From NCBI GenBank assembly GCA_050084985.1, contig JBITNC010000001.1:115754001-115818000 (forward strand): 64,000 nt of DNA. The letters are read 5' to 3'. The position numbers and the translations under genes were made by a program. Numbering within the stretch: position 1 is the stretch's first letter; each line of letters begins with the position of its first letter. Of the stretch, positions 49,401 to 62,500 are shown in pieces. The DNA is from Nageia nagi. Taxonomy: Eukaryota; Pinophyta. The notes under the pieces are model-generated. The model ran no database searches, had not been told where the DNA came from, and worked only from the letters and a program-made list of their open reading frames with translations.

Positions 49401-50370
49401 AATTTATAATAAGTACTATATACATGCAATTTTGATTTAATTTAATCAATAATTACTAACAAGTTTATTTTATGTATTCAAAAAAATTACAAATCATAAC
49501 ATACATGAATCTATAAACCATTTTATCATGATGAATATGGAGTATTGTAAAGAATGGATTGAAATGTATGAAAGTAAAATAAATACAATTCTAACACAAC
49601 GTATTTTATTCCATAGTGAACATCTAAGGAGTACACCTCTACCTCCACATTTAAGAGATGAAAATTGGCCAAAAGAGTGTCCAAAATCATGGATAAAGTA
49701 AGCACTTAAGGAGAAATTAGTTGAAGTTGCAAAAGAAAAAATCTATGAATATGCTTTAAATATAGCTAATGGATGTAATTATGAGGTAATTATTTGTTAA
49801 TTCTTATGGAAGTTTAATTTTTTTATAATATAGATATTGTTAATATATCTATAATACTTGCACTAATATAACATTTGCATAAAAATATGTGTAGATGTTA
49901 TCTTTTTCTACAATGTGGGCATACAGTCAACACTTTATAATTGAAGATAAAGATATTAATAGAATGACCTTTGACAATGGAGTGATGGTTGACTTTGATT
50001 AAGCAAGTCATGCAAGTACAAAAAATACAAACTTGATAAAAGGAAAAATACAATATATTGGGAAAATTCAAGAAATCATACAATTGTATTTTAGATCATT
50101 CAAATGTGTAGTATTCAAATGTAAAAAGTTTGAAGGATTTGTAAATAGAAGATCATTATTGCATGACATACCTAGTGGTTATTATGCAATAGACTCTACA
50201 CGATATTTGCCTTAATAAAAAGAGCCATATGTTTTACCACAACATTGTAGTCAAATATTTTTTTTTCAAATGTACTATATGAAAAGATGTTATTTGTAAT
50301 TGATTGTGATCCAAGAGGGAAACATGTTGTACATCTTCTTGATGAAAATGATAACAATGGTGATTAAAAT
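46483..50370 (+). pseudogene. CACTA transposase gene (TNP2 type: transposase_21, DUF4218, DUF4216), spliced and decayed
   Basis: The start region reads NKEYIK / RDAYVEFITNPNP across a frameshift. Next come KPPLYNGASNSKLEVLLLIM and NGWSN (46730-46890). After an intron ending at about 47024: VPYVSYHACVNDCILYRG (family 'iHaC.nDC.LYr'), DGVLRVPKDSKAM, IRLGLTIDGVNPHS, NYSMWPIVIVNY, IPPWMSLKKEYLMLTLLVLG and YMDIYLEPLIDELMQLW (the transposase_21 core). Exon borders are visible at 47870, 48181/48280, 48772-48856 and 48958. Then EYFGHRKYLPLDNEF, HMHIVKNV, WLMTKDEVNILHNLV, GYASYLRKEF and RLESHDYHKLI. DUF4218 follows at about 48960-49240 (ICKFKKKMLATFMDIQVHLL, MCFMERFLKVLK, GSMCEGYIVQQ), and DUF4216 at 50030-50340 (IQYIGKIQEIIQLYF, CVVFKCKKFEG, EPYVLPQHCSQIFF). 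The order and spacing are those of plant CACTA transposases. About a dozen stops or frame changes show it is dead, yet the GT/AG borders remain. Confidence 0.93.
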
Positions 50371-50844
50371 ATTACTTATATATTTGAGTAATTAAACATT
50401 ATATATGTTGATATCTTTAGTGGGTTGAGGTTGACTTGCATATAAATTTGAATTATAGTATTTTTTTGAATGTTTTGTAATTTTTAGATTACTTTCAATC
50501 AATTACTCATTCATATATTACACATAGTACATTTATTTTCATGTTTAAGATGTTCAATCATTTAATCCATATATATGTAATCATTTAAAATGTGAAACTA
50601 TATATACATACTTGTGGTGTTCAAGATTTTCATGATTAAATGTCAATTAAAGAGTCAAAAAATACATCACTTAAAGCATCAAACAATACATAGAAAATTC
50701 ATCAACCCATGCATTAGAAAATGTGTCATTTAATACATTGATAAAGGAGTCAAAAATACAAAAAAAAAAATATTTTGATGCAAATTTGGAATTCCTTATG
50801 CTTAAAGCTTCATAGCATCAAAAAGAAAATTTATGATTCTTTAA
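50371..50844. promoter_or_regulatory. Right subterminal region of the CACTA element
   Basis: From about 50640 it is rich in short words shared with the left end (GCATCA, ATGCAT, GTGTCA, and AGAGTCAAAAA twice near 50650 and 50745). Probable protein-binding repeats of the element. Confidence 0.5.
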
Positions 50845-50874
50845 ATGATGCAAAATGACTAAAATGTAGTAGTG
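50845..50874 (-). repeat. CACTA terminal inverted repeat, right
   Basis: Ends ...AAAATGTAGTAGTG, the complement of CACTACTACATTTT, preceded by ATGATGCAAAATG, the complement of CATTTTGCATCAT. Confidence 0.92.
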
Positions 50875-50877
50875 ATC
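50875..50877. other. Target-site duplication ATC, right
   Basis: ATC directly after TAGTG, repeating 35264-35266. Confidence 0.85.
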
Positions 50878-51180
50878 CATATACCCAATTTAGGTTCTAT
50901 GGGTATTATGGTGATGAAGTTTTTGGCTCCCTCATGATATCCTACATGGCTAAGAAGGCTAGCATTGCATGGATAATGATTCATCTAAGGAATAATGCAA
51001 TAGGATTCACTCATGTTGTAAGCATTTATTCTTAAGTTCTTAATAATATCAAAGATTTTAAATGTATCTTTATTGTACCTATGAATTATATATCCTCAAA
51101 TTATTGAAAACCATGAAACTATATTTGCATCATGCATCTTGTCAAATAATTCTCATGCCTTATATTATTATTTTACATTT
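50875..51180 (-). repeat. Continuation of the PPR-derived repeat unit split by the CACTA insertion
   Basis: Plus strand CATATACCCAATTTAGGTTC continues the unit interrupted at 35266. On the minus strand it reads NMSESYCIIP, stop, MNHYP, then VGYHEGAKNFITIIPIEPKL, the same PPR segment as in the left-hand units. The GCATCATGCATCTTGTCAAA block follows. Confidence 0.85.
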
Positions 51181-54100
51181 TGTATAAAATGTATTAGAAA
51201 CTTTTAAAAAAACCCCATTTTTCATATTGTGCAATCATTACATATCATAGAACTATGTTTGCATCATTCATTTGGTCAAACAATGTTTAGGCCTTACATA
51301 TTCTTCCCATTTTTACATACATGTCTTAGGGCCCTTTTTAGAAAAACCCATTTTATGCATATCTTATAATCATTATAGACCATGAAAGCACAACTAAATT
51401 CAAATAAATTATATTTTACAATATACCCAAGAGAAATGAACCCATTCATTTAATGGAAAATATAACAAACATACTATGTAGATGAGATAAGTACGCCAAA
51501 CTATAATAAAAATTAAGTCACATAAATTATACAAGAAAACTTTAAAAAAATCTAGGGACATAGGAAATTAGTATATACATTGACATAAGATTTAAATTTC
51601 ATGGTTGTGTGCATGTTGTTGGTCACATTAAGTAGACATATATGTAATAAAACTAGGGAAAATTACAAAATTGGCCTCAAGAATTAGTTTATATACATAT
51701 TTGACTATATAAAATTTGTAATTTCAAAAATGACCCCATAAACATCAGTATCACTTGAAATTTTATTCCTCATAAACATTTTTTTAATTCTCATAGATTC
51801 AAATCATGCTAAGAGGAAAAAATGAATGAATATTATAATAGAGGATAGGATTGTAAACCCCACCAATAACATTATTATAATAAGTGGCTGAACATATGCA
51901 ATTATTTATAGTTACTAACAAGTTCCAAGAGACACTTCTACTTAAAACTCCTCCATCTCCTTGGTATTTTGAAATCCATCAATATTGTTGTAAATCAATG
52001 ACATCACCCTCGTTGTGTTGAAAAGAAGTATTTAGTAATATTTTGGCATGTTGCTCTCAGGATTTAGCAACTACCAAAGCTTCTTTATTAATATCATACA
52101 TGTAATTGAGATCCTCTTCATATATCCATCCTAGATATCATTCATGTAGAACTACATGCATGAAACCACTTCACCCCAATCTCTCTCCACCTTCATTCAA
52201 ACGAAGTAAAAATTTTCATTCAATTTATTTTGAAGGAGTTTGAAGAAAAGGAAGGGGTTATGTAGTGCTATAATTCATATTCTATTTTTATACATATCAT
52301 ACTAAGGACCAAAACACTTAATATGGAAATGTACCAATGAGCCACATACTATCCTAACAACCCTTTTTATTTACTTATTACATTTTTCCAAAGCCATGTG
52401 GAGGAAAAAGAAGAATCTAAGCCATGTTGATTACAAAATGCATTTAGAAGAATGATCACTCAATAGAATATTCTTCAAAATATGAATAGAATAGTAGGAT
52501 AATTACAAAAATGGTAAGAAGAGGTGATAAATAGAAATTTTAGATGGTCTCAGCTACATAAGGTCATTTTTGTAATTAAAAATTTTATAGGTTCAAATGT
52601 ATAAACATGCATATTGTTAGGGTCATTTTTGTAATTCTCCAATAAAACTACAATCAAACACATATTTTTATCAATAATATTTTATATTTGTTGAGGCATT
52701 AATATGTATCCAAATCTTAATATTGCGTCACACATCATTTTAAAAAAATCTTTGGCCTAGTGTATTCTTCCATATTTCACACACATGTATTAGGGTATAT
52801 TTCAAAAAAACTTATTTTATGTGTATCCTATGATTATTATAGACCATAAAACTATGTTTACATCATTTATCTTATCAAATAATATTTGGGCCTTATGTAT
52901 TCTTCCATATTTTGTATACATGCAATAGGGCCTTTTTTAGGAAACCCATTTTATATGTATCTTAAAATCATTATAGATCATGAAATTGTATTTGCATCAT
53001 GCATCTTATCAAATAATTTTTTAACCTTATGTATTCTTCCCCATTTTGCATACATGTACTAAAGCCTTTATTAGAAAATCTATTTTATGCATATCTTGCA
53101 ATCATTCCAAACCACCATGATTAAATTCAAATACCTAATATTTTTAAAATAACCCAAGATAAATAAACCCATCCATTTAATGCAAAAGACAAAAAATATA
53201 CTATGGAGAGTAGATAAAATAAGACAAACTTAAAAATGTGACTAAAACTAAGTCACATAAATTATACAAGAAAAACTAGAAACAAATTTAGGGACATGTG
53301 AGATTAGTATCTACATAGAAATAAGATTTAAATTTGATAGTTTTATGCATGTTGTTAACCAAGTTAACAAGAGACATATGTAATGAAAGTACTATCAAAC
53401 ATATATATCTTTATCAAAAAAAATTTATATTTATTAATGCATTAATATGCAACCAAATTATAGTATGCATCTCAACATCTTAGAGCTATTTTTTGAAAAT
53501 AATTTTTCACTTATAATTCAATTGTTGCAAACCATGAAACTATATTTGCATCTTATATCTTGGGCCTTAAAAATCTTAATCTCATTTGAAAAAAAAAAAT
53601 TAAAACTATTGTTAAATTCTCTTGAGATATATATATTACTGTAGGATTTGTTATCATTACTTTAATTATCTTGTTCTCTATTTCTAATTTATTATTCAAT
53701 ATATATAGATGGTAATATCCACATATGAGATGAAAATATTCTTTAAAACCCATCCTAAATAGGATCTTCATTGTTTATTTATTCATCGTGTAGTCCTTAG
53801 GGATAAAATGAGGATGTTTATGTGATAAAAGTGTAGGTAATTCTAAGGATTTTAGGTTGAATAAATAAACAATTAAGATCCTATTCAGGATGGGTTTTGG
53901 AAGGTCGATCTAATTCAAAGGGATTGGGTACAGAAGATTAGAGGTCATTATAGAGAGAAGAGCAAAGAGTAGAGCAAAGAAGAGCACCAAATACGTATTC
54001 TTATATATATCTTGTCATACAATTATTATGCTATTGGAATAAAATATTCTAGGGCCTTTTTCATAAAACCTATTTTGTATGTATTATGTAATCATTGCAT

Positions 54101-54204
54101 ACCATCATACTATTTTTACATTATGCATCTTGTCAAACAATCCCTAGGCCTTGTGTATTCTTCTACATTATGCATACATGTATATTAGGGCATCCAAAAC
54201 CATA
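51181..54204. repeat. Dispersed ~130-bp repeat blocks in AT-rich DNA
   Basis: A block with ACCATGAAACTATGTTTGCA, CATCTTGTCAAATAAT, CTTATGTATTCTTCCA and a CATACATGTATTAGGGC end recurs near 51240, 52720, 52850, 52980 and 53530, and again at 54090. The same block occurs as the variable insert in the PPR-derived array to the left. The sequence between (51400-52680) is AT-rich, with no gene recognised. 53447-53771 open frames are not supported. Confidence 0.7.
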
Positions 54205-54345
54205 ATATTTGATTTAGAATCACCAAGTAGACACATCTATACATCCAATTTAAGTGTTATAAGTATATTGGTAGTGAATTTAAAATATCCCTCATAATAG
54301 CATGCATGACCAATAAGTTCAATAATGCATGTAGAATGATTCAAC
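54205..54345 (-). repeat. Outlying unit of the PPR-derived repeat
   Basis: CACCAAGTAGACACATCTAT followed by the usual order of landmarks (CCCTCATAATAGCATGCATG, then AATAATGCATGTAGAATGAT). More decayed than the main array. Confidence 0.75.
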
Positions 54346-55869
54346 ATTGTTAGACATGGCTGAAGTGAGTTAATTTTTTGAAAATTGGTACACTAAATTA
54401 CAAATTATAATATAATACAATTTTTTTGTTTCAATAATTTTTTAATTATACAACCATGAAAAAGGTAGTTTATTTTATTTTTACAGGTTTTTGACAATAG
54501 TCACATCAACTTTTGGGCCTCTTTTTTGGATATGAATACTATGCAATGTAGATAGAACATGAATATCAAGATAAATATAATGAGATTCATATCATTTGGC
54601 ACATATGCTATAGTTTTTTCATTTAACATCAGTTAATGTATTTATATTATTTCACATCGTATGGTATAGTTGCATCATTTCATATCATATGGTGTACTTA
54701 GATAATTTCATATCACCTAGTCTAGTTACATATTTTTGTGTCATATGACACATTGTACATTTAGATCATTTTAAATCATTTATTAGTGAATTTAGATAAT
54801 TTCATATCATATGACATATTTGCATCATTTTAGAACAAATGGTGGATGAGGCCAACTTATTACTTTTAGATTTATTTTTTACACTTCAAAAAATTCTAAG
54901 TTGGGAAGTGTCTTTTTTTCTCTAAGCCAATTTTTGGGGCCCATTTTGAGACATATTTTAGGTTCTTTTTTCTATTAGCATATCATTTTTAGAAACTTGA
55001 TATATTGAACTCCAAATTGGAATATCAAGCACCTCCTTTGATTCAATGGTGGTATAATTGTACATGTATGAAAATGCAATTTGTAACTTTTTGATAGGTT
55101 TGTTACAATAATCATCATCATTTGGATCCATTTACAGACATGAATATTATACAATGTAGATGAAACATGAACAAAAATGTAAGCATAATAAGATTCAAAT
55201 ATTGTATACAATTATGCTCAAATGATCAAGAATATTTGTAGGATCAAGAATTATGCTCAAATGATTCAAATGCCTTATTTATATACTAGTACAAAATGTC
55301 ATAATTTATTTCTAAAAAAGCTTTGATACATGTAGTTGTCATGTAATGGTAATTTGTAAATTTTTGATAATTTGTTACTTCTTGATAGGTTTATGGTTAG
55401 GCATTCCATTGGTTGCTGCTAGTTTTAGACTAGGATGAGTAAAGTAAGATATTAAATAATGACTACTTAATTCCATTAGGCCATCCTCTAAGAGCCAATG
55501 GCCAATAGTATGATTGAAGTATTCTTCCATCATATTTTTTGAAAGAAGAATGCTTCAATACTATGCCCAATTTTTTTAAAAGTAATTATTTGATGATGAT
55601 TCTAAACCATCCCTTTAACATATAAAAGAATGATCTATATCTAACATTAGTATTTATGAAGATATTTGATAAACACCACCTTATATATTTAGGATGTGGT
55701 TAAAATTGCATAAATGGACATTTACCTACTACCTTCATATATCCTTAATGATTTATGAAACCATATATGGATGGTTACTAACTTCCACCATAGAAAATTA
55801 ACTTTGAGTGATGGTCTCATAGGCGATAGTTAGATAACTACTCATAAAACATTTTAGGAATAACTATAA
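54346..55869. other. Intergenic, with a diverged repeat array at 54590-54850
   Basis: 54590-54850 holds about eight spaced copies of TTTCATATCATATGGTGTA-like words, related to the array at 32700-32870. 55400-55869 could be a very decayed N-terminal part of the DUF4220/DUF594 pseudogene that follows, but I could not align it. Confidence 0.5.
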
Positions 55870-56520
55870 AATGCCCTAAAGACCCTTTTTGGTCTATGTG
55901 GAATGGATGGTACATAAGAAGCAAACCAATTTACTATAAACTAAAGGAATATCTATTTGGATGGATAAAATCCGAATGTGAATAGGTCAAACTCAAGATA
56001 TGCAAGAGAAATTTTTTCATTTTTGATGACTATTATTACCTATAAGAATACCAAGACCTGATGTGGGCTCTCAACTATGACTTGGAAGTTAAAATTCTTT
56101 CTTATAATATAGCTACCTCCATTTTTGAGAGAAGATTGGCCTTCATGGCTTTTCACCCAAACATTTTTCCACCACACCCTGACATGGCAAAGCTTATGTA
56201 CATGTAGGTCTATTTCAAAGTATTAGAGATAGTAAGGGATGCTCATGAGGCTTCTATGTATTATCCATGCTACTTTGATCTTAACAGGCCTAACGATCCT
56301 AAAGAACCTAGTTTACATAGGGGCATAAAGATAGAAAACTGAATTCAGGAGTTATAAGTCAAAGATTGATGGAAATTATTGGCACAACACTTGTGTTACA
56401 TTTTTGCATTGAAAAAATTTGAGTACGATACAAAGTGGCTAATTTTTGGTGGAGAATTCTTAATGCAGATATGGATGTCATTGGATCATATTGAAATAAT
56501 GCACTAGAATCTATAGTAGC
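55870..56520 (+). pseudogene. DUF4220/DUF594 family gene, C-terminal half, pseudogene
   Basis: The plus strand reads CPKDPFWSMWNGWYI, KLKEYLFGWIKSEC (family 'elkefIfe.lk.k'), then MWALNYDLEVKILSYNIATS (the 'dFdesiLlWHiATdl' motif), RLAFMAFHPNIFPPHPDMAK (the 'LsnYMmyLLv..P.mLp' region), HEASMYYPCYFDLNRPNDPK, and a DUF594-type tail, VKD.WKLLAQHLCYIFA, then FGGEFLMQIWMSLDHIE. The tail matches the 20-kb gene (VEDRWKLLAQNW; FGGKLLTQIWTLLGHI) almost residue by residue, so the two loci are paralogues. Several stops occur (for example after SEC and IEN). It keeps the middle segment that the 20-kb gene lacks. It lies in the opposite orientation, 35 kb away. The N-terminal membrane half is absent or unrecognisable. 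Confidence 0.83.
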
Positions 56521-59500
56521 ATCTACAAGTTCTTACCATTACAATATCCCTAAGTTGGCTAGCAATGGGATGTTTATTCCTTTTAAATTTATTTCTTCTT
56601 TAAACTACTATAAATATTAGGTCACTATAATTGTATGTTATTTTCTCCTATGGTTAGGGTCACTCAAGGCACAAAATAAGATAGGGCCCTATGATAGAGA
56701 AGTATGGTATGTTGATTTGTTTGTTGATTAAATAAAAAACATATTATGAAATTTAAAAGTATTATGTCAGTAATATTTTTCTACTATTGTTAGTATAGAT
56801 AAATTACTTATGAAAATATGTGATGAATATTGCATTCATATGATTGATTAATATCTTTTAGTTGATAATAATATAAGTGTGACAAAGATAAAAGGTAGAT
56901 GAAAAGTCTCTGTAAATTTCTCTATCAAATTCAACAATGCATAAGAGATCTCTTTTTGACTTTAGGGGAATTTTTGGATGCTTTGATGGGTTTTAGAAGA
57001 TTTTATAAGAATTATACAAGTGGAATAGAGTGATCAAGGACTTGATAAGAATTTGAAGTTTTTATTTCTAGTTTAAATTTTTTTCTTATATTTCTCTCCT
57101 TTATAAAAAAATATGAGAAAATCTTTATTTAAAGGTCTATAGTTTTATAATAGAAAAGTTCAATAAATTAAAGAATTGTATGAGTGTTCTTCATTTTAAA
57201 GAAACATTGTAAGAGGTCAATGATGTAGGTTCAATTCACTACTTTCTTATGTGAAAGGTGTAATCTCCAAATACTTTGATAGAGACTTAAAAATGCATTT
57301 GGATAAAAGTGGTAGGATTTAAGATACAATTTTGAGTCTTTATGTATGGATTTTTACTAAGATGAATCTAGATCTTCTTCTAAATTTTTAGAAATGGTTA
57401 TCAATGGAAAATTTTATTAATAATTAATAGACAATGAAACTATATCCTTTAGATGTAAATTTTATTAGATAAAAAAATATGTGCATAAAATTTGTGATAA
57501 ATGGCTATGTTATTCAACTAAATTTATGGTACAACAAAAAAAGAACAAGGGATCAATAGTACTAGATATAGTATGCATTGCTAGGAGTACTATATAAGAG
57601 TAATATCCTTTACAAAGGTAAAATACAAGTTAATGAATAAGATTAATATTTCATTAGGTAAAAAAATTTGTGTGAAGAAATTTTCCAAGTCCTTCTAAAT
57701 AATGAAGAATTATACTTGCAAAAGAGAAACATATTGATGGTTAATAAGTTTTGGTATAAATCTATAAATGTATTTCTTTAACATAATGAAGTAGAAAAAT
57801 CAATTGATTGAGACTTGTAATAAATAAATACAATTCTAATATTTTAATCAAATAATAAGGATCAATATATTAGGAGTTCAATATTTTTTTACTCTTATCA
57901 TAGGGAGGTTATAGTTAATATAGTAGAGGAGGTATATATATGGATAAAACATGTAACCTAGAAATAATAGTATTTAATAAGAAGGCTAGCTAATATGGAT
58001 TAGAAACTAGTTTAGTATACCATTTAGAGTGGAGAGACAAATGTTGCATGTGAGTCTATCCATTAAATGTCCACTTTAATATATTTAAAAAAAAATTAGT
58101 CCACTGTATTATTTAAAAAATAAAGTAGGCTTCAAAAATATAATTATAACATTTGAATAACATATAAAATAAATGATATATAATATTAAATAAAATAAAC
58201 TAATATATAACATAAATAAATTAATATATAAATTAATAAATTAACATTAAAATAAATACCAGGAAATATCAATAAATAAAATAGATGTGTAAGGAATGAC
58301 ATCTCTTGGTGTTTTTTTGATATATAGGGAGGTATATCACAACTAGTTATAACCTTATGTAAAATTCATCAAAACTTAATGGAAGATAGTAGACAAAAAT
58401 AAATTTACTCCATGATAAATATTTCATAAGAAAAATGAGGATCTTTTCATGGAGAAGAATAAGTTGCTAAAATAGTAAATGTATCTCCTTAAATTAAAGT
58501 CTTTATACTTACAAAAGATAAATTTGAATGACTCTTAATCATATTTTACTTTCTTATGTAATGCATTGATTTGACAAAAATTCAAGGCCTCAAAAAGGGC
58601 TTTAAGAGGAAACAAAATTATTTGGAAGACTCACTTGATTAAGGTAGAAGACATAAATCTATTAATTTTTATCGAGGTAGGGTATGTTTTAAGATCCTTC
58701 CAATTGAACTTGTAAAATCATGATGAATATAGTCACCCATATGTATAAAATGAGATGAAACTAGCAAAAAATTATAATTTTTATTAACAATATTCAATTA
58801 AAAATGTACAAAGACAAATGAAATATCATAGTGAATTCCCCTATATACAAGAATCATTTTAAGATTAATTGTAAATAAGAGTTGATTGAATGTTAATTGT
58901 ATGTAGAATTAACTATTATCATATAGAATATTATAAGATTTGTAAATATTAAGTACAACATTATATAAAATGAAGTTTTATTTTCATAAATAAGATATAT
59001 AATCTTAGCTTGAATATGATGATATTTATTTTGTAGAATTAAGATAAATTTGGCATTTTGTTTTCTTTCTACAAATTTAGGATCCTAGTAAATATCATTA
59101 ACATATGATTTTTTTTTGTAAGAGGTAATAGTGATGGATTTAAATAACTCCTTCTTCATGGTTAGTCAATCCCACAAAGGAAAGAGAAGATCTCAAGAAG
59201 TAAACAAATTCTACACATAATAATTTGGTGTAGACATAGAAATTCTTGTAGCATAAGGCCAAGGAAAAAAAAATCCTATTTTAGTGGCATATCTTAATTT
59301 ATGTAGAAGTTAGAAAGGAATTTGTAACAATACATGGAGCTACAAACTCTTTTTCTTATTTTCATAAATTGAGACTTGTCATTAACCTAAAAAAGATTCT
59401 AAGTTGTATCTAATGTAGAAAACTAAATGTAGTAGATTTATAACAGGTTTAATAAATAATATACAAAATATTTATTGCAAAAGAAACTTATAAAGCCTAA

Positions 59501-62500
59501 AAAGTAAAATTTTGTATCAATTTTCATTTTTAGATTCAAAATTACACCCATTGTAATGGAATAATATAATATATATCTTATGATAGTAACACACTCACGT
59601 TAATTATTGGCAAATGGGATGATGAATAAAATAATTTTAAATATTTTTTATATAATTCTATTGCAAATTTTAAATAAATACCATTATTATCATATGAAAT
59701 GATTTCCAACATTACTCAAATTGAAGAATGTTACAAGAACATACATTACTAAATAAAATAATTTACTAAGTCTTCAAAGTTTCAAAGAGAATGAGAGGGA
59801 GTTGGTTGCAAAGTATCCCTTTATGTCTAACACATGAATTTGAAGTCCACGGATAAATGAGAGAGTTGAAATTAGTAACCACAAACAATTAATTTCCAAC
59901 ATTTACTTAAAAGTCCTTTCTTACGCATGATGTAAATAGTCCACACATGGTTAAAATTACATAATTATGAAATATATAGATATTACAGTAAAAAATACAT
60001 AGTAGAAAAAATTTGTATTATAATGAATCGAACTTATTTATCTATTTATATATGCAATTAATATTGCTCGTGGAGGTCACATTAATGATTAATTTCGTAC
60101 ATGTGAGTTTTCGTTTAGAAATAATATGTCACACTCCATATATATCATGTGTCGAACAAGAATAATTTTCAAATATGAAAAAGATATCATGCAAAGAAGC
60201 CATATGAGATGTATGATGGATGGACAAGTTGGGTGTGATTATCCTTCCAGATAGGACCCTTTCTTGCACCTGCTTCTTATGATATTTCACTTGGATATTA
60301 TGATATCGATATTATTTTTTTAGAATTTTATATTCTCTTGATCGTAGGAAATTTCTTACTAATCTAGTATGCCCACCAAATTCAAGATGATAATGGTGGG
60401 ATATGATGGATACAACCCTCAGTAGCCCGTTGAGATATTTATTCATGTAGGTATCATATACTTTGCATTGCATTGATTAATGAGTTCTTGTATAACTGAT
60501 ATTGGAATCTATGTATTAGTTTGTGTATTTGTTTTGCACGATCTTTGGTTAAAAATGTTGTTTTACCGATTTTATTTGTATGAAAAAAATAAATGATTAA
60601 CTGTCTGAATATTATTTATATCACATTATTACTGATAACTATAAGTGTTAGATATTAATTGCTAAAAATATAGATAATACTGAAGTATTAAGATAATATA
60701 AATGCTATGAAACATAGACCCTCTAAGTGGATTGATAAACCCTTGAACCTTTCCTCTACAATGCCAAAGAAAAAAATATATACCCCTCCAAGTGCATTGA
60801 TAATACTGAGAAGGTTGCAGGTCTCCAAGAAAATTACACGGAAGTGCTTGGGTTTTCTATTATTCCAGGTAGTTTCCTTCTCAACTGTCTCTTGTTGCTT
60901 GAAGTTTGAAGAATGGAATGCATTATGCTCGCTGAATCTATAGAGAGCCCTAAATTGAATGGTTCTAGACGCACTTGTCATACCTTAGCTAGCTGGTCAG
61001 ATATTGTATAGTTGCATTCGAATCATTTATAGTAAGATGGCTTTGGTTTGTTGAAACCGTCTAGGTAATTTACTCCCTCACGCTTTGGAACCGTGAGTAT
61101 TGATTGAATTTGGCTATATGTTAATCTCTGCGCTGGTGCAACTTTAGACGCCAGTTTTGAGTATATTACTATATTATATGTGGCAATTATTTTCTTCTAT
61201 GTATATTTAGAGGAGATGCTTAAATATGACCACAGGTTTAACTTCTTTGGAGTTAAACTTTTTCCGTTTAACTTGTTAATACAACGGTTGGTGAGAAAGT
61301 TGGCAATGGTGTACAGAGAAGAATCTGTAAATGTTAAGCGAAAAACAAGTGAACAAAATGACATGCTAAGCAGCTAGGCAAACGACTTATTTAAAAAGAA
61401 AATTATGTGACACATCCATTGCCATTAGCGACACTCTGCCGTTTCTTCTCCCCAGGTGGACCACATCATCAGCCTTACAACTCTTGTATTTTTTTCAATT
61501 GTGTTAACTATGCAGACAACACAAGTGAAGGGAGGGAAATATTGGTTGTATTTCTGTGCAGCTAGTAAAATATTGATCAGCTCTCGTTTATCACTGAATA
61601 CATGAACTTGAGTCTGAAAATATAGAAAAACCAAAATGTCTAAATCATAAAGTTATCTTAAATATTAAATCTAGCGTATCCCTTCGAGCTACCTTAATCA
61701 AGCAATCATATACACGTACAGTAAGGAAGATACTAAGGATGGTAGCAAAGGAGAACGATTGCCCAACATTAAAAAAAGGGACCTAACCTAACATATTTAT
61801 AATGGGAGTTTGTATGAATATCTTGAGTAATAGATAACAAAGGATTAGTTGTGTTATGAATTTATTACGGTCTTAAAAAAGTGAATTTTAAAAATGAATT
61901 TAATTTTATTGCTTATGATCAAAAAAAATAAGTTAAATGTTTAATTGAATGATTATTGATAATAATTTAAGAAATAAAAGGAGTTCATTATATATTAATA
62001 TGGTTAACTTCTAAAGAATGATTAATGGAATATTAACAAGTGGTTTTGATTGAGAAGGAAAATTCATCTTTAGTAAATTATGGTTGTATTCAATATAATT
62101 TTAGGTGAATATAATTTTATTGGGGTGCAACAAAATTTTTTTAGTAAATGGGTGTGTGAAATTATGAAGTTTTATTAAAAAATTTAATTATGTTCAGTAA
62201 GAAGAGAAATGAGAAGAACTTTTTTGCTACTCATTTAGTGGTATTAGATTGTCAACATTAACCTTTTGAGGTTTAAGAAATTATCTTGCTACTAGATTTA
62301 ATAGTATTAAACATAATAGATTACACCCTTTAAAGGTGGGATTTTAAATATGAAATGAAGAAATATTAATTTCGAAGAGAAGATCCTCCTAATTCTATAA
62401 AAGGGATGATATACTACATAATGTTTGAAGTGATATAAGCTTTCATTATGATTATAATAACAATTGTATTTTACAATTCTAATTTATGATGAAGAGGAAA

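Larger units (their letters stand above)
35267..50874 (+). mobile_element. 15.6-kb CACTA (En/Spm) DNA transposon with SET-domain cargo and telomere-like core
   Basis: The ends are inverted: CACTACTACATTTT...CATTTTGCATCAT on the left and its complement on the right, with 27 of 30 positions matching. The element is flanked by ATC duplications. Removing it and one ATC joins ACCAAGTAGACACATC to CATATACCCAATTTAGGT, restoring a unit of the host PPR-derived repeat, so both borders are independently supported. Left to right it holds a 23-bp array, a minus-strand accessory gene, a 6.6-kb minisatellite core with CCCTAAA-type sequence, a SET-domain gene, and the TNP2 transposase (DUF4218, DUF4216). CACTA elements move by cut-and-paste using the TNP2-type transposase acting on the ends and subterminal repeats. 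All genes here carry stops or frameshifts, so this copy should be immobile unless helped in trans. Fairly intact ends and target duplication imply a moderately young insertion relative to the repeats it sits in. Confidence 0.93.

Noticed and set aside
44619-50370. SET domain and transposase as one fused protein
   Set aside because: The SET frame ends with a stop at 46118-46120, followed by about 360 bp of non-coding AT-rich sequence before the transposase-like start, so two genes is the simpler reading.
60688-60981. 97-codon minus-strand open frame as a gene
   Set aside because: Nearly the same bases are open on the plus strand, neither translation shows a known motif, and length alone is weak evidence.
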